64,000 nucleotides of DNA, taken from assembly GCA_051881315.1 (NCBI GenBank), contig JBJEPQ010000054.1, positions 11,449-75,448 of the forward strand, read 5' to 3'. Under the pieces are notes generated by a model. The model did not search any database. It was not told where the DNA came from and was given only the letters and a program-made list of their open reading frames with translations. Shown piece by piece: positions 50,748-60,223 of this stretch (positions are counted from its first letter, which is position 1; each line of letters opens with the position of its first letter). Source of the DNA: CAG-488 sp051881315. Its GTDB lineage: Bacteria; Bacillota; Clostridia; Oscillospirales; Acutalibacteraceae. Position numbers and translations under genes: made by a program.

Positions 50748-50820
50748 GTGTTTTTTTGATTATTTATCGGAAAAATCAAGAAAAATTTTTGTTCATATTT
50801 TTTGTCACTATATATTGTTG

Positions 50821-52467
50821 TCAATCCTGATCCGAGACACTATTTTTTTCATATTCCCGCTGTGCAAGAATACAAATATTTTCCGACATACGCATAAAAC
50901 AGCTTCCGTCCTCAAATTCCGCAACAACTTCAGGCTTGACTCCGAGCTTCTCGGCAAGCTCGTTCGCCTTTTCTCTGTCTTCTTTCGTGAAATAATACAG
51001 AGTTTTGGAATTGTCACACAGCTTGTAGTAATCCTTGATGCAGAGATATTTTACCGGTTCAAAGCTCAACTCATCACGGTCGTTTCCCATAAACACAAGG
51101 TCAAGCTTATCCTCGGAAGCAATCGCAATATTGCTTGCACGGGAAAACGAAGCGTAAATATGCTCATAGCCGTTGTCGAGGGCATAGCGTGCCGCAACGT
51201 GGGCAGGACTTTCTGCGTCCCTGCCTGCTTTTATCTCCTTTGCCGTAACGGCGAAATTATATGCGATAACAAATGCGAAAACAACCGTCAAGCAAGCATA
51301 AACAGGTTTTCTCAGCTTTGCCTGATTTTTCAAAAGATATGCCGAGCTGACCGCAATAAGAGGGAACAGCATAAAATAATAAATCTCTCTTACCTGAATA
51401 TTTGTTATCAAGCCGATGAGGAATATGCCGACAATCCCTAAGAAAAACATAAACAGCACGGAAAAATCGGAATACTCCTCCTCTTTTCTTTTAAAAAGCT
51501 TGACCGCACACATTATTATGGCTGATAAAACCAAAATTACAAAAAATGCCGTAAAAACAACTTGTAGCGGTGAGGGCATTCTTTCAACCTGAAACAGTCT
51601 TAAAATTGCCCTTAATCCCTCGACTGCCTTTTGATAAATATTGTCAAAGCTCAAATTCAGGGAGGTTTCACCGAAAATTTGATGCTGATTCGGTTTTATC
51701 AGCTTTACCGTTATCAGTCCGGCTATATTGGAAATTAAAATTGCAACAGAAAAAATCAGCGTTTTCGGATTTTTTATTCTCTTGCTTTTTATCAGCTGAG
51801 CCAGCGTGAGCAATCCCTCACAGGCAAGAAGCGGCAGAACCGTTACTGCCGTTTGCCTGAGGCTTTGTATTCCCGAAGCAAAGCTTAGCACAACCGACAG
51901 CAGAGCCATCGGGATTATTTTCTTTTTCGGATAATTGTTTCTGATTCTTATGTAACAGCCGTAAATCACGAAAGCGGTTATCAGATAGCCTGCATAATAG
52001 CTCGCCATTGTAAAGAAAAGCTGTGCGCCTTTGGGACTTCCTGCAATATGTTTCCTGCCGATAATAAAGCCTGCCATTATCAGAAAACTGCTCATTCTTT
52101 CATTGTAGGAATACAGCGGTTTCATCATCCAATCATAGGACAGAATGATAAGCACGGTCATTATGCACGAAGCAACCGCCATGGATATGATTACATTTGA
52201 AGTCATTCCGTAGAGCAACGCCGCAAGAACAGGCGTTGAAAAGGCATAGGTCTGATTTCCGAATATCCAGTTCGGCGGAAAAAGCGATTTCGACTTCCAT
52301 GCCTCCTTGGCATAGTTCAGATCGCTGTACATATCTCCGTCGTAGTATTCGGGATTACAACTGAGATTGACATAAAAAATCAGGCAGAGAAAAAACGCCA
52401 AAAGCACCGTCAGAATAACCGACAGCGTCCTTTGATTTTTCTTTTCGATTTTCGATATTTTTTTCAT
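50821..52467 (-). CDS. Polytopic membrane protein, GT-C glycosyltransferase-like, paralogue 3
   Basis: 548 residues, about ten to twelve membrane helices and a C-terminal soluble part. After the first helix comes SCNPEYYDGDMYSDLNYAKE and AWKSKSLFP..W.FGNQTY (residues 37-74), shared almost word for word by the two genes upstream. Further shared blocks: SYNER near 120, a short GxQSLRQTAV stretch near 200, and in the C-terminal part ALDNGYEHIYASF and KYLCIKDYYKLCDNSKTLYYF. An acidic motif in the first outer loop, followed by many helices and an extracytosolic tail, is the layout of GT-C enzymes that use polyprenyl-phosphate sugars. I do not recognise an exact family; the function is inference. 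Starts two bases after the preceding gene's stop. Confidence 0.75.
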   Translation of the reverse strand: MKKISKIEKKNQRTLSVILTVLLAFFLCLIFYVNLSCNPEYYDGDMYSDLNYAKEAWKSKSLFPPNWIFGNQTYAFSTPVLAALLYGMTSNVIISMAVASCIMTVLIILSYDWMMKPLYSYNERMSSFLIMAGFIIGRKHIAGSPKGAQLFFTMASYYAGYLITAFVIYGCYIRIRNNYPKKKIIPMALLSVVLSFASGIQSLRQTAVTVLPLLACEGLLTLAQLIKSKRIKNPKTLIFSVAILISNIAGLITVKLIKPNQHQIFGETSLNLSFDNIYQKAVEGLRAILRLFQVERMPSPLQVVFTAFFVILVLSAIIMCAVKLFKRKEEEYSDFSVLFMFFLGIVGIFLIGLITNIQVREIYYFMLFPLIAVSSAYLLKNQAKLRKPVYACLTVVFAFVIAYNFAVTAKEIKAGRDAESPAHVAARYALDNGYEHIYASFSRASNIAIASEDKLDLVFMGNDRDELSFEPVKYLCIKDYYKLCDNSKTLYYFTKEDREKANELAEKLGVKPEVVAEFEDGSCFMRMSENICILAQREYEKNSVSDQD

Positions 52468-52469
52468 TT

Positions 52470-54107
52470 TTATGTCTCCCCATTTTCAGCCACAAGCTCC
52501 ACAAGATTTTCCGACAGGGAATACAGATAAACTTCGCCGAATTGAGCCTTTAACGTCATTGTTACGCCGTATTTCTCTGCAAGCTCCCCGACCTTATCCA
52601 GCTCATACTCCCTGAGCAGATAAAGACTTTTTGCATTGTCCCTGTTTTTATAGTCATCCCTGACGCACAGATATTCAACAGGCTTCAACGCAAACCGTCC
52701 GTCCGCACGTTTATACTGAACTATATGCAGTTTATCGTTCGATGCGATAATCACATTTTCCGCTCCGTCAATAACTCCGCTGAGACCAAAAACGGAAAAG
52801 ACGGTGTCATATCCGTTTTCAAGCATATAATCGGCAATCTGATGTGCCGTTGAGTTTTCGTCCTTCCCCTTTTTGATCTCTCCGACGGTTCCGACCGTCC
52901 TGAACACGAGCATTGCCGCCGCAAACAGTGCGATTGCCGAAGCGGCGATATTCTTCCGTTTTCCGAGACTTACAAGAATATACGAAACGCTCACGGAAAA
53001 CAGCGGATAGATCATAAAATAATACAAGGCACGACCGACCAGCTCGGTGAGCACTCCGGAGGCAAACACACCTGCACACCCGAGAATCAGCAGCATAACA
53101 AGGGTGAAGACACCCTGATCCCGACAGCCGTTTTTAAAGAAATCCTTCACGCAGAGAACAACGCCGACAAGGATTATCAGCAGGAACGGAACAGAAGCGA
53201 CGAGCCTCGGTATAAGATTCAGCGAATCCAACCCGAACGTAAGCGCAACATACTCAATGTTATACATTATGTTTTTTAGCAAATCTACGGGATCGGTTCT
53301 GAAAGAAGTTGAGCCGTAAATGGAATTTTGATTGAACTCAATAAATTTAACGGCGATCAGTCCTGCAACATTTGACAGGAGGATCAACACGGAAAAAGCT
53401 GACGACGAGGTCAGCGCAAATTTTTTGTTTTTTACCGAATAAATGATAATTAAAAGAATTTCGCATGCAACAAGCGGAAGCGCCATAACAGCCGTCTGTC
53501 TCAGGCTTTGCATACCCGTGCCGAAGCTGAGAGCAGCACCGATAACGAGCATAGGAATATGCTTTTTGCAAAATTTTTTCTGACGGATTCTTACATAACA
53601 GCCGAAAACGATAAATGCGGTTATCAGATAACAGGAATAGTAGCTTGCCATTGTGAAAAAGGCCTGCAAGCCCTGCTGACTTGTCGCAACATGAGCTTTC
53701 AGCAAAAGAAAGCCTATGAGAAAAAGGAAGCCTGCCGTCCTTTCATTATATGAAAACAGAGTTCTTGTCATCCATTCATAGGTCAGCACGGTCAAAACCG
53801 TCATAATACAGGAGGCGATCGCCATTGCGGTAACGGCGTTCCCTGTCATTCCGTAAAGCAGAGCCGCAAGAACGGGAGTTGCGACAACATAGGTCTGATT
53901 GCCGAAAACCCAGTTCGCAGGAAAAAGCGACTTCGCTTTCCACGCTTCTTTTGCAAAGTTTATGTCATTATAAATATCGCCGTCATAGTATTCGGGATTA
54001 CAGCTCAGATTGATGTAAAAAACCAAGCCGAGAAAAGCGGCAAGAAGAACGGTCAGTATAACCGAAACCGTCTTCCCGTTTTTATTGTTTTCCGCTGATT
54101 TTATCAT
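52470..54107 (-). CDS. Polytopic membrane protein, GT-C glycosyltransferase-like, paralogue 2
   Basis: 545 residues. Same design as its neighbours: TM1 at about 15-34, outer-loop motif SCNPEYYDGDIYNDINFAKE (35-54), KAKSLFPANWVFGNQTYV, SYNERTAG, a TGMQSLRQTAVMALPLVACE stretch and a tail with ADYMLENGYDTVFSVFGLSG and VEYLCVRDDYKNRDNAKSLY. AGGAG lies before ATG 54107. The C-terminal 'ENGYDT.(F/Y)S(I/V)FGL' wording is shared with paralogue 1 but differs from paralogue 3, so paralogues 1 and 2 look closer. Function unknown; GT-C membership is suggested by layout only. Confidence 0.75.
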   Translation of the reverse strand: MIKSAENNKNGKTVSVILTVLLAAFLGLVFYINLSCNPEYYDGDIYNDINFAKEAWKAKSLFPANWVFGNQTYVVATPVLAALLYGMTGNAVTAMAIASCIMTVLTVLTYEWMTRTLFSYNERTAGFLFLIGFLLLKAHVATSQQGLQAFFTMASYYSCYLITAFIVFGCYVRIRQKKFCKKHIPMLVIGAALSFGTGMQSLRQTAVMALPLVACEILLIIIYSVKNKKFALTSSSAFSVLILLSNVAGLIAVKFIEFNQNSIYGSTSFRTDPVDLLKNIMYNIEYVALTFGLDSLNLIPRLVASVPFLLIILVGVVLCVKDFFKNGCRDQGVFTLVMLLILGCAGVFASGVLTELVGRALYYFMIYPLFSVSVSYILVSLGKRKNIAASAIALFAAAMLVFRTVGTVGEIKKGKDENSTAHQIADYMLENGYDTVFSVFGLSGVIDGAENVIIASNDKLHIVQYKRADGRFALKPVEYLCVRDDYKNRDNAKSLYLLREYELDKVGELAEKYGVTMTLKAQFGEVYLYSLSENLVELVAENGET

Positions 54108-54122
54108 TTATTTTTCTCCTTT

Positions 54123-55763
54123 TTATTTGGTCTCCGATGCTCGTGCACAAATATTTTCGGACAGTTTGCAGAGATAACGGTCTCCGAAACGGGTGACCGT
54201 TTCTATTTCTATCTTGTAGCTTTCGCAAAGTTCCTCCGCCTGCTTCATTTGTTCCGCATTAAAAAGATAAAGGCTTTTTTCGTTGTCTCTTGTCTTGTAA
54301 TCATCCTTGATATGAAGATATTCGGGAACGGGACTTTCCTCCCATTGATCAAAGGCTTTTAACTGTATCAAATATATTTTGTCTCCGGAGGCTACGGCAA
54401 CATTCTCGCCGCCCTTACATTCCGCACCGAGACCGAATATCGAATAAAGCGTATCATATCCGTTTTCGAGCATATAGTCGGCAATCTGATGCGCTTCGCT
54501 GTTTCGATCCTTGTCCGTTCTGATCTCCCTGTTTGTTTCGATAAGCTTAAAAGATATCAAAACGGCGAACAAAACTATAACCGAGGATTTCAAAAAAACG
54601 GACAGCTTTCCCGAATGTTGTAATATAACAGCCACACTCTGAGCCAGCAGAGGGTAAATCATAAAGAAATAAATTGTTTTGCACTCAACGGCAGTCAGCA
54701 CATCAACGGCAAACACACCGGCACAGCTCAGTAACAGCAAAAGCTCCAATGTGAACCCGTCCGTGTTTTTTCCTTTGCCTTTGATAAGCTCAATTAAACA
54801 AATCACAAAAGCAACTGTAATTATCAAAATAAAAATTGCCGCCGCAAAATAATTCAGATAATATCTTTCTTCGGCAATCTGAAGACTTCCGACGATATTA
54901 TAAACAAAGCTTGAAATAATATCGCTGATGATATTTTTAATATCAAAGCCAAGGCGCATCTCCGATTCGCCGTATATAGTAGTCTGCTGAATGTCAATAA
55001 ATTTCATTACGGCAAGACCGGCAATGTTCGCCGCCGAAACAACCGCAGTAAAAACCGTTGAACGTGAGAAACTCGGCTTTCTATCTCTGATCGAGCAAAA
55101 AACAATCAGAAAGATTTCGCACACGATCAGCGGCAGAGTCATAATAACGGTTTGTCTCTGACTTTGCATACCCATCGCCAAGCTCAAAGCAACTGCGATA
55201 ACCGCAATCGGTATATCCTTCTTTTTAAACTCTTTCTTTCTGATTCTTATGTAACATCCGTAAACCAAAAAGGCTGTGATAATGTAGCAGGAATAATAGC
55301 TTGCCATTGTAAAAAGAATTTGTGCTCCACGTCTTGAAGATGCAATATGACCTTTCAGGAGAATGAGTCCTGCCATGACAAGGAAACCTACCGTTCGCTC
55401 ATTGTATGAAAAAAGAGTTTTCATCATCCAATCATACGACAGCACAATTAACAAGGACATAATGCACGAAGCTATGCCCATTGCAAGATAGGCATTGTGA
55501 ATTATACCGTAAATGACAGCCGTCAAAACAGGGGTTGCCGCAATATATGTCTGATTTCCGAAAAGCCAGCCCTGAGGGAACAGCGACTTTGCTTTCCAAG
55601 CCTCCTTGGCATAGCTGATATCGCCGTACATATCGCCGTCATAGTATTCGGGATTACAGCTCAGGTTGACATAAAAAATCAAGCTGAGAAAAGCGGCAAG
55701 AAGAACGGTCAGCACTACCGAAAAAATCTTGTCGTTTTTATTTTTTTCGTTCAGACTGTGCAT
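54123..55763 (-). CDS. Polytopic membrane protein, GT-C glycosyltransferase-like, paralogue 1
   Basis: 546 residues from ATG 55763 (GGAGGGAACGGA upstream). A longer frame to 55916 reads into the preceding gene and gives a length unlike the paralogues, so the shorter start is chosen. TM1 about 14-33, motif SCNPEYYDGDMYGDISYAKE (35-54), KAKSLFPQGWLFGNQTYIAA, SYNERTVG, MGMQSQRQTVIM and a tail with DYMLENGYDTLYSIFGLGAE. It is the first of the three tandem copies and follows the TIGR03936-like gene by 16 bases. Confidence 0.75.
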   Translation of the reverse strand: MHSLNEKNKNDKIFSVVLTVLLAAFLSLIFYVNLSCNPEYYDGDMYGDISYAKEAWKAKSLFPQGWLFGNQTYIAATPVLTAVIYGIIHNAYLAMGIASCIMSLLIVLSYDWMMKTLFSYNERTVGFLVMAGLILLKGHIASSRRGAQILFTMASYYSCYIITAFLVYGCYIRIRKKEFKKKDIPIAVIAVALSLAMGMQSQRQTVIMTLPLIVCEIFLIVFCSIRDRKPSFSRSTVFTAVVSAANIAGLAVMKFIDIQQTTIYGESEMRLGFDIKNIISDIISSFVYNIVGSLQIAEERYYLNYFAAAIFILIITVAFVICLIELIKGKGKNTDGFTLELLLLLSCAGVFAVDVLTAVECKTIYFFMIYPLLAQSVAVILQHSGKLSVFLKSSVIVLFAVLISFKLIETNREIRTDKDRNSEAHQIADYMLENGYDTLYSIFGLGAECKGGENVAVASGDKIYLIQLKAFDQWEESPVPEYLHIKDDYKTRDNEKSLYLFNAEQMKQAEELCESYKIEIETVTRFGDRYLCKLSENICARASETK

Positions 55764-55779
55764 TCCGTTCCCTCCGTTT

Positions 55780-56454
55780 TTATTTAAAGACTTCGTTGTT
55801 TTTCGTGATGAGTTTTCTGCGTACAATGTACTGCATTTCATGCTCCGCTCCGATCGCCTTTTCAAGCGTTTCAACGAGCAATGTCGGGTTGAGATTATTC
55901 GTACTGCCTGCGGCAAGAACGCATTGGATATTTACAATATTCTCCGCCGTTGTAAATTTCAGATCATAGATATAATCAATCAGATTTATCTGCTTCATCA
56001 CTTTTCTGTGACCTTTTTTGCCTCGTTTTTCCGCAAGCAATTCTTCGCCGTCGGCAAGCTCACGAGCCTTTTCGCAGAAGTTATTCGCCGTATCTTCATC
56101 GGCAAAGATCAGCTTGACAAAATACTGCGCCTTTTCAATCTCCTTTGCGTCGTGAACGGGTGCGGCGGCGGAAAGAATCTTCACGCCCTCGGGCAGAACG
56201 GCGTTGAGCCTGTCCATAACCTCGCCGTCCGTCATATCGCCCTCGATACGGATATCCATATACTCGCAGTCGCTCGACTGTCCGAGGGAAAGCGGCAGGG
56301 CAAAGGTCAGATACGGGTGCGGATTGAAGCCCTCGGTGTACCACATCGGGAGCCTCGCACGTCTGACGGCACGTGTCATCATTCTGTTTATGTCAAGGTG
56401 AGAGATGCAAATCGCTCTGCCTGTTTTGGAAAAATTAAGCCTCACTGCGCGCAT
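55780..56454 (-). CDS. TIGR03936/DUF2344-type radical SAM-linked protein
   Basis: 224 residues from ATG 56454 (GGAGGAAAGTGCG upstream, inside the 3' end of the radical SAM gene). It starts MRAVRLNFSKTGRAICISHL and has DINRMMTRAVRRARLPMWYT and EGFNPHPYLTFALPLSLGQS, the typical family opening. The function is unknown; it nearly always stands next to, or is fused with, a TIGR03960-type radical SAM protein, as here with a 20-base overlap. The frame to 56550 is longer but conflicts with the strong internal ribosome site. Confidence 0.9.
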   Translation of the reverse strand: MRAVRLNFSKTGRAICISHLDINRMMTRAVRRARLPMWYTEGFNPHPYLTFALPLSLGQSSDCEYMDIRIEGDMTDGEVMDRLNAVLPEGVKILSAAAPVHDAKEIEKAQYFVKLIFADEDTANNFCEKARELADGEELLAEKRGKKGHRKVMKQINLIDYIYDLKFTTAENIVNIQCVLAAGSTNNLNPTLLVETLEKAIGAEHEMQYIVRRKLITKNNEVFK

Positions 56455-58285
56455 CGCACTTTCCTCCGTTGAGTCGGTTTGCTCCGCAGCCTGCACACTT
56501 GATCCTGCAATGCGGAGTTGTGACGCTTTCGTGCGCCTTTTTATTTTCATTCATCAGAAACTTTTTGCTTATTCCGTAGTCTAGATGATCCCACGGGAGA
56601 ATCTCGTCAAAGCTGCGGCGGCGGTTTGCATAGAACGAGGGATCAATCCCTGCTTCTTCAAAAGCCTGCGTCCACTTGTCGAACATAAAATGATCGTCCC
56701 AGCTGTCGAACTTACAGCCCTTTCGCCACGCAAGCTCAATCACCTTGGAAAGCCTTCTGTCGCCCCTTGCAAGCACACCCTCAAGGAAGCTGGTCGGGGT
56801 AAGATGGGTTGAAATTCTGATCTTTTTCGTTGTAACGCTCTCATAAAGATGCTTCTGCTTTTCTTCAAGCTCCTGCATTGTGTCCTGCGGCTCCCACTGG
56901 AACGGGGTGAACGGCTTCGGCACAAAGGAAGATGCGCTGATGCTGACCTGAACGCCCTTGCCCTTGGGACGGTCGGGATTTCTGTAAAACTCGTCAACGA
57001 CCTGCTGACCGAGCTGTGCGATACCCTCAACATCCTCCATGGTCTCCGTCGGCAGACCTATCATAAAATAGAGCTTTACGCTTGTCCAGCCGCCCGAAAA
57101 AGCCATTCTCACGGTTTTCATAACATCATCGTAGGTCACATTTTTGTTTATTGCGTCACGCAGACGCTGTGTTCCGGCTTCGGGAGCAAAGGTCAGACTG
57201 CTTCGGCGCACCTCTGTCAGCTTTTCCATAAGCTCGTCGGAGAAATTGTCAACTCTCAGCGACGGCAACGCAACATTTATATTGTCCTCGGTCGTCCATT
57301 TGAGCATCGAGGTCAGAAGCGGCTGAAGTCCCGTATAGTCGCTCGTGCTCAGGGAACAGAGGGAAATTTCTTCATATCCCGTAGATTCGCAGAGCGTTCG
57401 GCATTGCTCCTCAACGACTTCGGGTGTTTTTTCTCTAATCGGTCTGTAAATAAAACCTGCCTGACAGAAGCGGCAGCCGCGGATACAGCCTCGGAATATC
57501 TCCGCCGTCACTCTGTCGTGAACAACCTCGATCGACGGGACTACAAAGCTTTCGGGATAGTAGACCTTGTTCATATCCTCCACGATCGCCTTGACCGCCT
57601 TTTCGGGGGCAGTCTCTTTGGCAGTTACGCTCCTGATCGTTCCGTCGTCATTATATTCAACATCGTAAAAGGACGGAACGTAAAAGCCTTTAAGCTGTGC
57701 AACCTCACGCAAAAGCTCAAGCTTGGAAGAACCTAACTTTTTATGTTTGCGGATAAGGTCAACAAGCTGAACGGTGGTTTCCTCACCGTCGCCGAGCATA
57801 AAAATGTCGATAAAATCAGCCAGCGGCTCGGCGTTGCAGGCGCAGGGACCTCCTGCGACAACAAGCGGAGCAAGCTCCGTTCTGTCTTTTGCATAGATCG
57901 GTATTCCCGACAGATCAAGCATATTCAGAATATTGGTGTAGCTCAGCTCATACTGGAGTGTGAAGCCGATCAGATCAAACTCGTCCAGAGGATCGCCGCT
58001 TTCAAGCGCCCACAGCTTTATGCCGTTTTCACGCATCTTTTCTTCCATATCGACATCGGGAGCAAAAACCCGCTCGCACCACGCATAGTCAAGACGGTTG
58101 ACAACGGAATAAAGAATTTTCATTCCGAGGTGCGACATACCTATCTCGTAGGTGTCGGGAAAGCAAAAAGCATACCTGACATCCGTTTTGCTTTTATCCT
58201 TTATAACGCTGTTCAGCTCGCCGCCGACATAGCGTCCCGGCTTCTGAACCTCCTGTAAAATTTTCTCGATTTTCTGTGAGATCAT
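56435..58285 (-). CDS. B12-binding-type radical SAM protein (TIGR03960-like)
   Basis: 616 residues. An N-terminal part with FCFPDTYEIGMSHLGMKILY and DVDMEEKMRENGIKLWALES resembles a B12-binding fold; the radical SAM core has FRGCIRGCRFCQAGFIYRPI with the CxxxCxxC cluster motif, and TFAPEAGTQRLRDAINK. The C-terminus holds a CRIKCAGCGANRLNGGKC cysteine set. Members are widespread in Clostridia, and the reaction is not known; a role in RNA or protein modification has been guessed. It overlaps the TIGR03936-like gene, its constant partner. AGAGGTATTCC precedes ATG 58285. Confidence 0.92.
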   Translation of the reverse strand: MISQKIEKILQEVQKPGRYVGGELNSVIKDKSKTDVRYAFCFPDTYEIGMSHLGMKILYSVVNRLDYAWCERVFAPDVDMEEKMRENGIKLWALESGDPLDEFDLIGFTLQYELSYTNILNMLDLSGIPIYAKDRTELAPLVVAGGPCACNAEPLADFIDIFMLGDGEETTVQLVDLIRKHKKLGSSKLELLREVAQLKGFYVPSFYDVEYNDDGTIRSVTAKETAPEKAVKAIVEDMNKVYYPESFVVPSIEVVHDRVTAEIFRGCIRGCRFCQAGFIYRPIREKTPEVVEEQCRTLCESTGYEEISLCSLSTSDYTGLQPLLTSMLKWTTEDNINVALPSLRVDNFSDELMEKLTEVRRSSLTFAPEAGTQRLRDAINKNVTYDDVMKTVRMAFSGGWTSVKLYFMIGLPTETMEDVEGIAQLGQQVVDEFYRNPDRPKGKGVQVSISASSFVPKPFTPFQWEPQDTMQELEEKQKHLYESVTTKKIRISTHLTPTSFLEGVLARGDRRLSKVIELAWRKGCKFDSWDDHFMFDKWTQAFEEAGIDPSFYANRRRSFDEILPWDHLDYGISKKFLMNENKKAHESVTTPHCRIKCAGCGANRLNGGKCDARSEA

Positions 58286-58323
58286 GGAATACCTCTCTTC
58301 ACTGTATAAAAAGGTTATTTACT

Positions 58324-59352
58324 TTATATACGCTGTCCGATTTTTCCGATCTGCTTTTGAATCGGATAATAAATTAAATTGATGATGTACGAAACGGCAA
58401 CACATATCGCTATCATAAACAGATAAATAAACGGCGGATATTTTGCCATGTAAACAAGGTTTTTGAACAAAACCAAATAGAAGAACATATGAGTAAACCA
58501 AATGTTAGTCGAATGTTTGCCGAAGAACATAAGAGATTTTTCGATAAACTTCGGTTTCTTGCAGAATTTCACAATAAAAACTATTGCAAGTCCCGTAAAA
58601 GGCGCAACAATAAAACTTCTTATTACAAGCGTGTGTCCGAGAAGCATTGCGGCGAAAACTACAAACGATATTAAATAAACATAGATCGGTTTAATCCTCG
58701 AAACATACTTTTCACATTTTTCAAAGATACGTTCCTTTCGGCAGACCACTCCGAGCATATATTCAAAGAACGTTGTGCCAAACGGTCCGAACCAGTTGAT
58801 CGCTTCATACGGAGTTCTGTGTTTAAATCTAAGCCAGTATCCGCCGATATATACTGCAAAGGAAAAGAGCAGGATTACAACGGAATTCATTTTTTTCGAC
58901 GCCTTGAGAACTATCGGAGAAATAAATACAAGCACAGCATATACGGGCAGATACCACCATGCACCGTTGTATGCGGGCGAAACCGTTGTAAAAGTTTTGA
59001 GGAATTTTAAAATGCTTCCGGGCATAAAATCTGCCTGACCGATTGCAACGCTTACCAAGGTGAAAAGCAAAAGGATTATCCAGAAATTACAATATAATGA
59101 AAAAAGACTCCTCAGTCTTTTTTTGTAGTAATCCTTTTCATCAAAAAGCGTCATATGGGCATAGCCGCTGCAAAATGCAAATCCCATAACGCAGAAATCC
59201 GAAAGCTGTGCAAAGTAAAACACCAAAGGAAATCCTTTGAAGAAAACAAGCGGTGTGAACAGCCCTGCATATTCCAGCGTATCAAAAAGATGCAGGCAAA
59301 CCATCGCCAAAACCGACAATCCCTGTATCATTTTTGTGTCCTTTTTGTTCAT
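58324..59352 (-). CDS. Acyltransferase-3 family membrane protein
   Basis: 342 residues from ATG 59352 (GGAGGGAGC upstream; a longer frame to 59403 would include the promoter). About ten membrane helices. It opens MNKKDTKMIQGLSVLAMVCL followed by HLFD, with the family His, and has CSGYAHM and WYLPVYAVLVFISPIV. Probably an O-acyltransferase acting on sugars. It has its own promoter; the radical SAM gene follows after 38 bases, so the three GT-C-like genes may also be read from it. Unlike the 47822 gene it lacks the GVDLFVFISGY motif, so the two are distant relatives. Confidence 0.8.
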   Translation of the reverse strand: MNKKDTKMIQGLSVLAMVCLHLFDTLEYAGLFTPLVFFKGFPLVFYFAQLSDFCVMGFAFCSGYAHMTLFDEKDYYKKRLRSLFSLYCNFWIILLLFTLVSVAIGQADFMPGSILKFLKTFTTVSPAYNGAWWYLPVYAVLVFISPIVLKASKKMNSVVILLFSFAVYIGGYWLRFKHRTPYEAINWFGPFGTTFFEYMLGVVCRKERIFEKCEKYVSRIKPIYVYLISFVVFAAMLLGHTLVIRSFIVAPFTGLAIVFIVKFCKKPKFIEKSLMFFGKHSTNIWFTHMFFYLVLFKNLVYMAKYPPFIYLFMIAICVAVSYIINLIYYPIQKQIGKIGQRI

Positions 59353-59374
59353 ACATGCTCCCTCCGATTTTATT

Positions 59375-59403
59375 ATTTTACTATGAACCGACGTTTTTTT
59401 CAA
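59375..59403 (-). promoter_or_regulatory. Promoter of the acyltransferase-radical SAM-GT-C gene run
   Basis: Minus strand TTGAAA (59398-59403) and TAAAAT (59375-59380), spacing 17, about 23 bases before the start codon. Confidence 0.7.
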
Positions 59404-59521
59404 GTGGAATAATATATAATTAGCTTCCGATGTATAGAAAATAAATCAATTAAAATTCTATTCACAGGAAATTCACAAATTTTTGGTAAAATTTATTTAT
59501 CAATAAGAAGGAGTGGTGCCA

Positions 59522-60199
59522 ATGGCAAAAACCCTGCCAAAGCCGATTGACGGAACGCTGAGAAAGTTTTCCCTGCGTGTGCCTGAGGTCATCCGCGAAT
59601 GCAGCGGAATTGTAGTTTTCGGAAAAAGAATTAAATCCCTTGTTTTTTCAACGGATGTTGCTATAATAAGAAACGTTAATGCCGATGCGGTGATCGCCGT
59701 TTATCCTTTCACTCCCCAGCCGATCATCACTCAGGCTATCCTGTCCGCTTCGGACATTCCCGTTCTCGTCGGGGTGGGCGGCGGACTGACAAGCAGTACA
59801 AGAGTTCTCAATCTTTCAACAAATGCGGAGATGCAGGGTGCGCTCGGCGTTGTTCTCAATGCGCCGATATCAAACGATATTGTCAAAAGCGTAAGCGAGA
59901 GCATTGACATTCCGACCGTCGTTACCGTGGTGCGTGACGACGAGAATATCAAAGCCCGTATAGAAGCGGGAGCGTCCATTCTGAATGTTTCCGCCGCTTC
60001 ACGCACACCTGAAATTATCCGCAAAATCAGAAAGGATTTCAAGGATATACCGATCATTGCAACGGGCGGTCCTACGGACGAAACGATAAAGAAGACGATC
60101 GAAGCCGGTGCAAACGCAATAACCTGGACTCCGCCGTCAAACGGCGATATCTTCCGCAGTGTTATGGACGCCTACCGCAACGGTCAGCCTCACCCGTAA
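59522..60199 (+). CDS. TIM-barrel protein of unknown function
   Basis: 225 residues from ATG 59522 (AGGAG eight bases upstream; an earlier in-frame GTG is within the ribosome site). Repeated beta-alpha units with glycine-rich turns: VLVGVGGGLTSSTRV near residue 85, LNVSAASRTPEIIRK and the C-terminal IIATGGPTDETIKKTIEAGA, which looks like the phosphate-binding end of a ThiG/HisF-type barrel. No catalytic residue can be named. Databases tend to call such proteins 'hydrolase', which I cannot support from sequence. It is followed by a nitroreductase gene after 24 bases, so both may belong to one pathway. Confidence 0.75.
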   Translation: MAKTLPKPIDGTLRKFSLRVPEVIRECSGIVVFGKRIKSLVFSTDVAIIRNVNADAVIAVYPFTPQPIITQAILSASDIPVLVGVGGGLTSSTRVLNLSTNAEMQGALGVVLNAPISNDIVKSVSESIDIPTVVTVVRDDENIKARIEAGASILNVSAASRTPEIIRKIRKDFKDIPIIATGGPTDETIKKTIEAGANAITWTPPSNGDIFRSVMDAYRNGQPHP

Positions 60200-60223
60200 A
60201 AACTGATTGAAAGGAGATTTTCT

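Noticed and set aside
55764..55916. N-terminal extension of GT-C-like paralogue 1
   Set aside because: It overlaps the preceding gene and gives a length unlike the two paralogues; GGAGGG before ATG 55763 decides the start.
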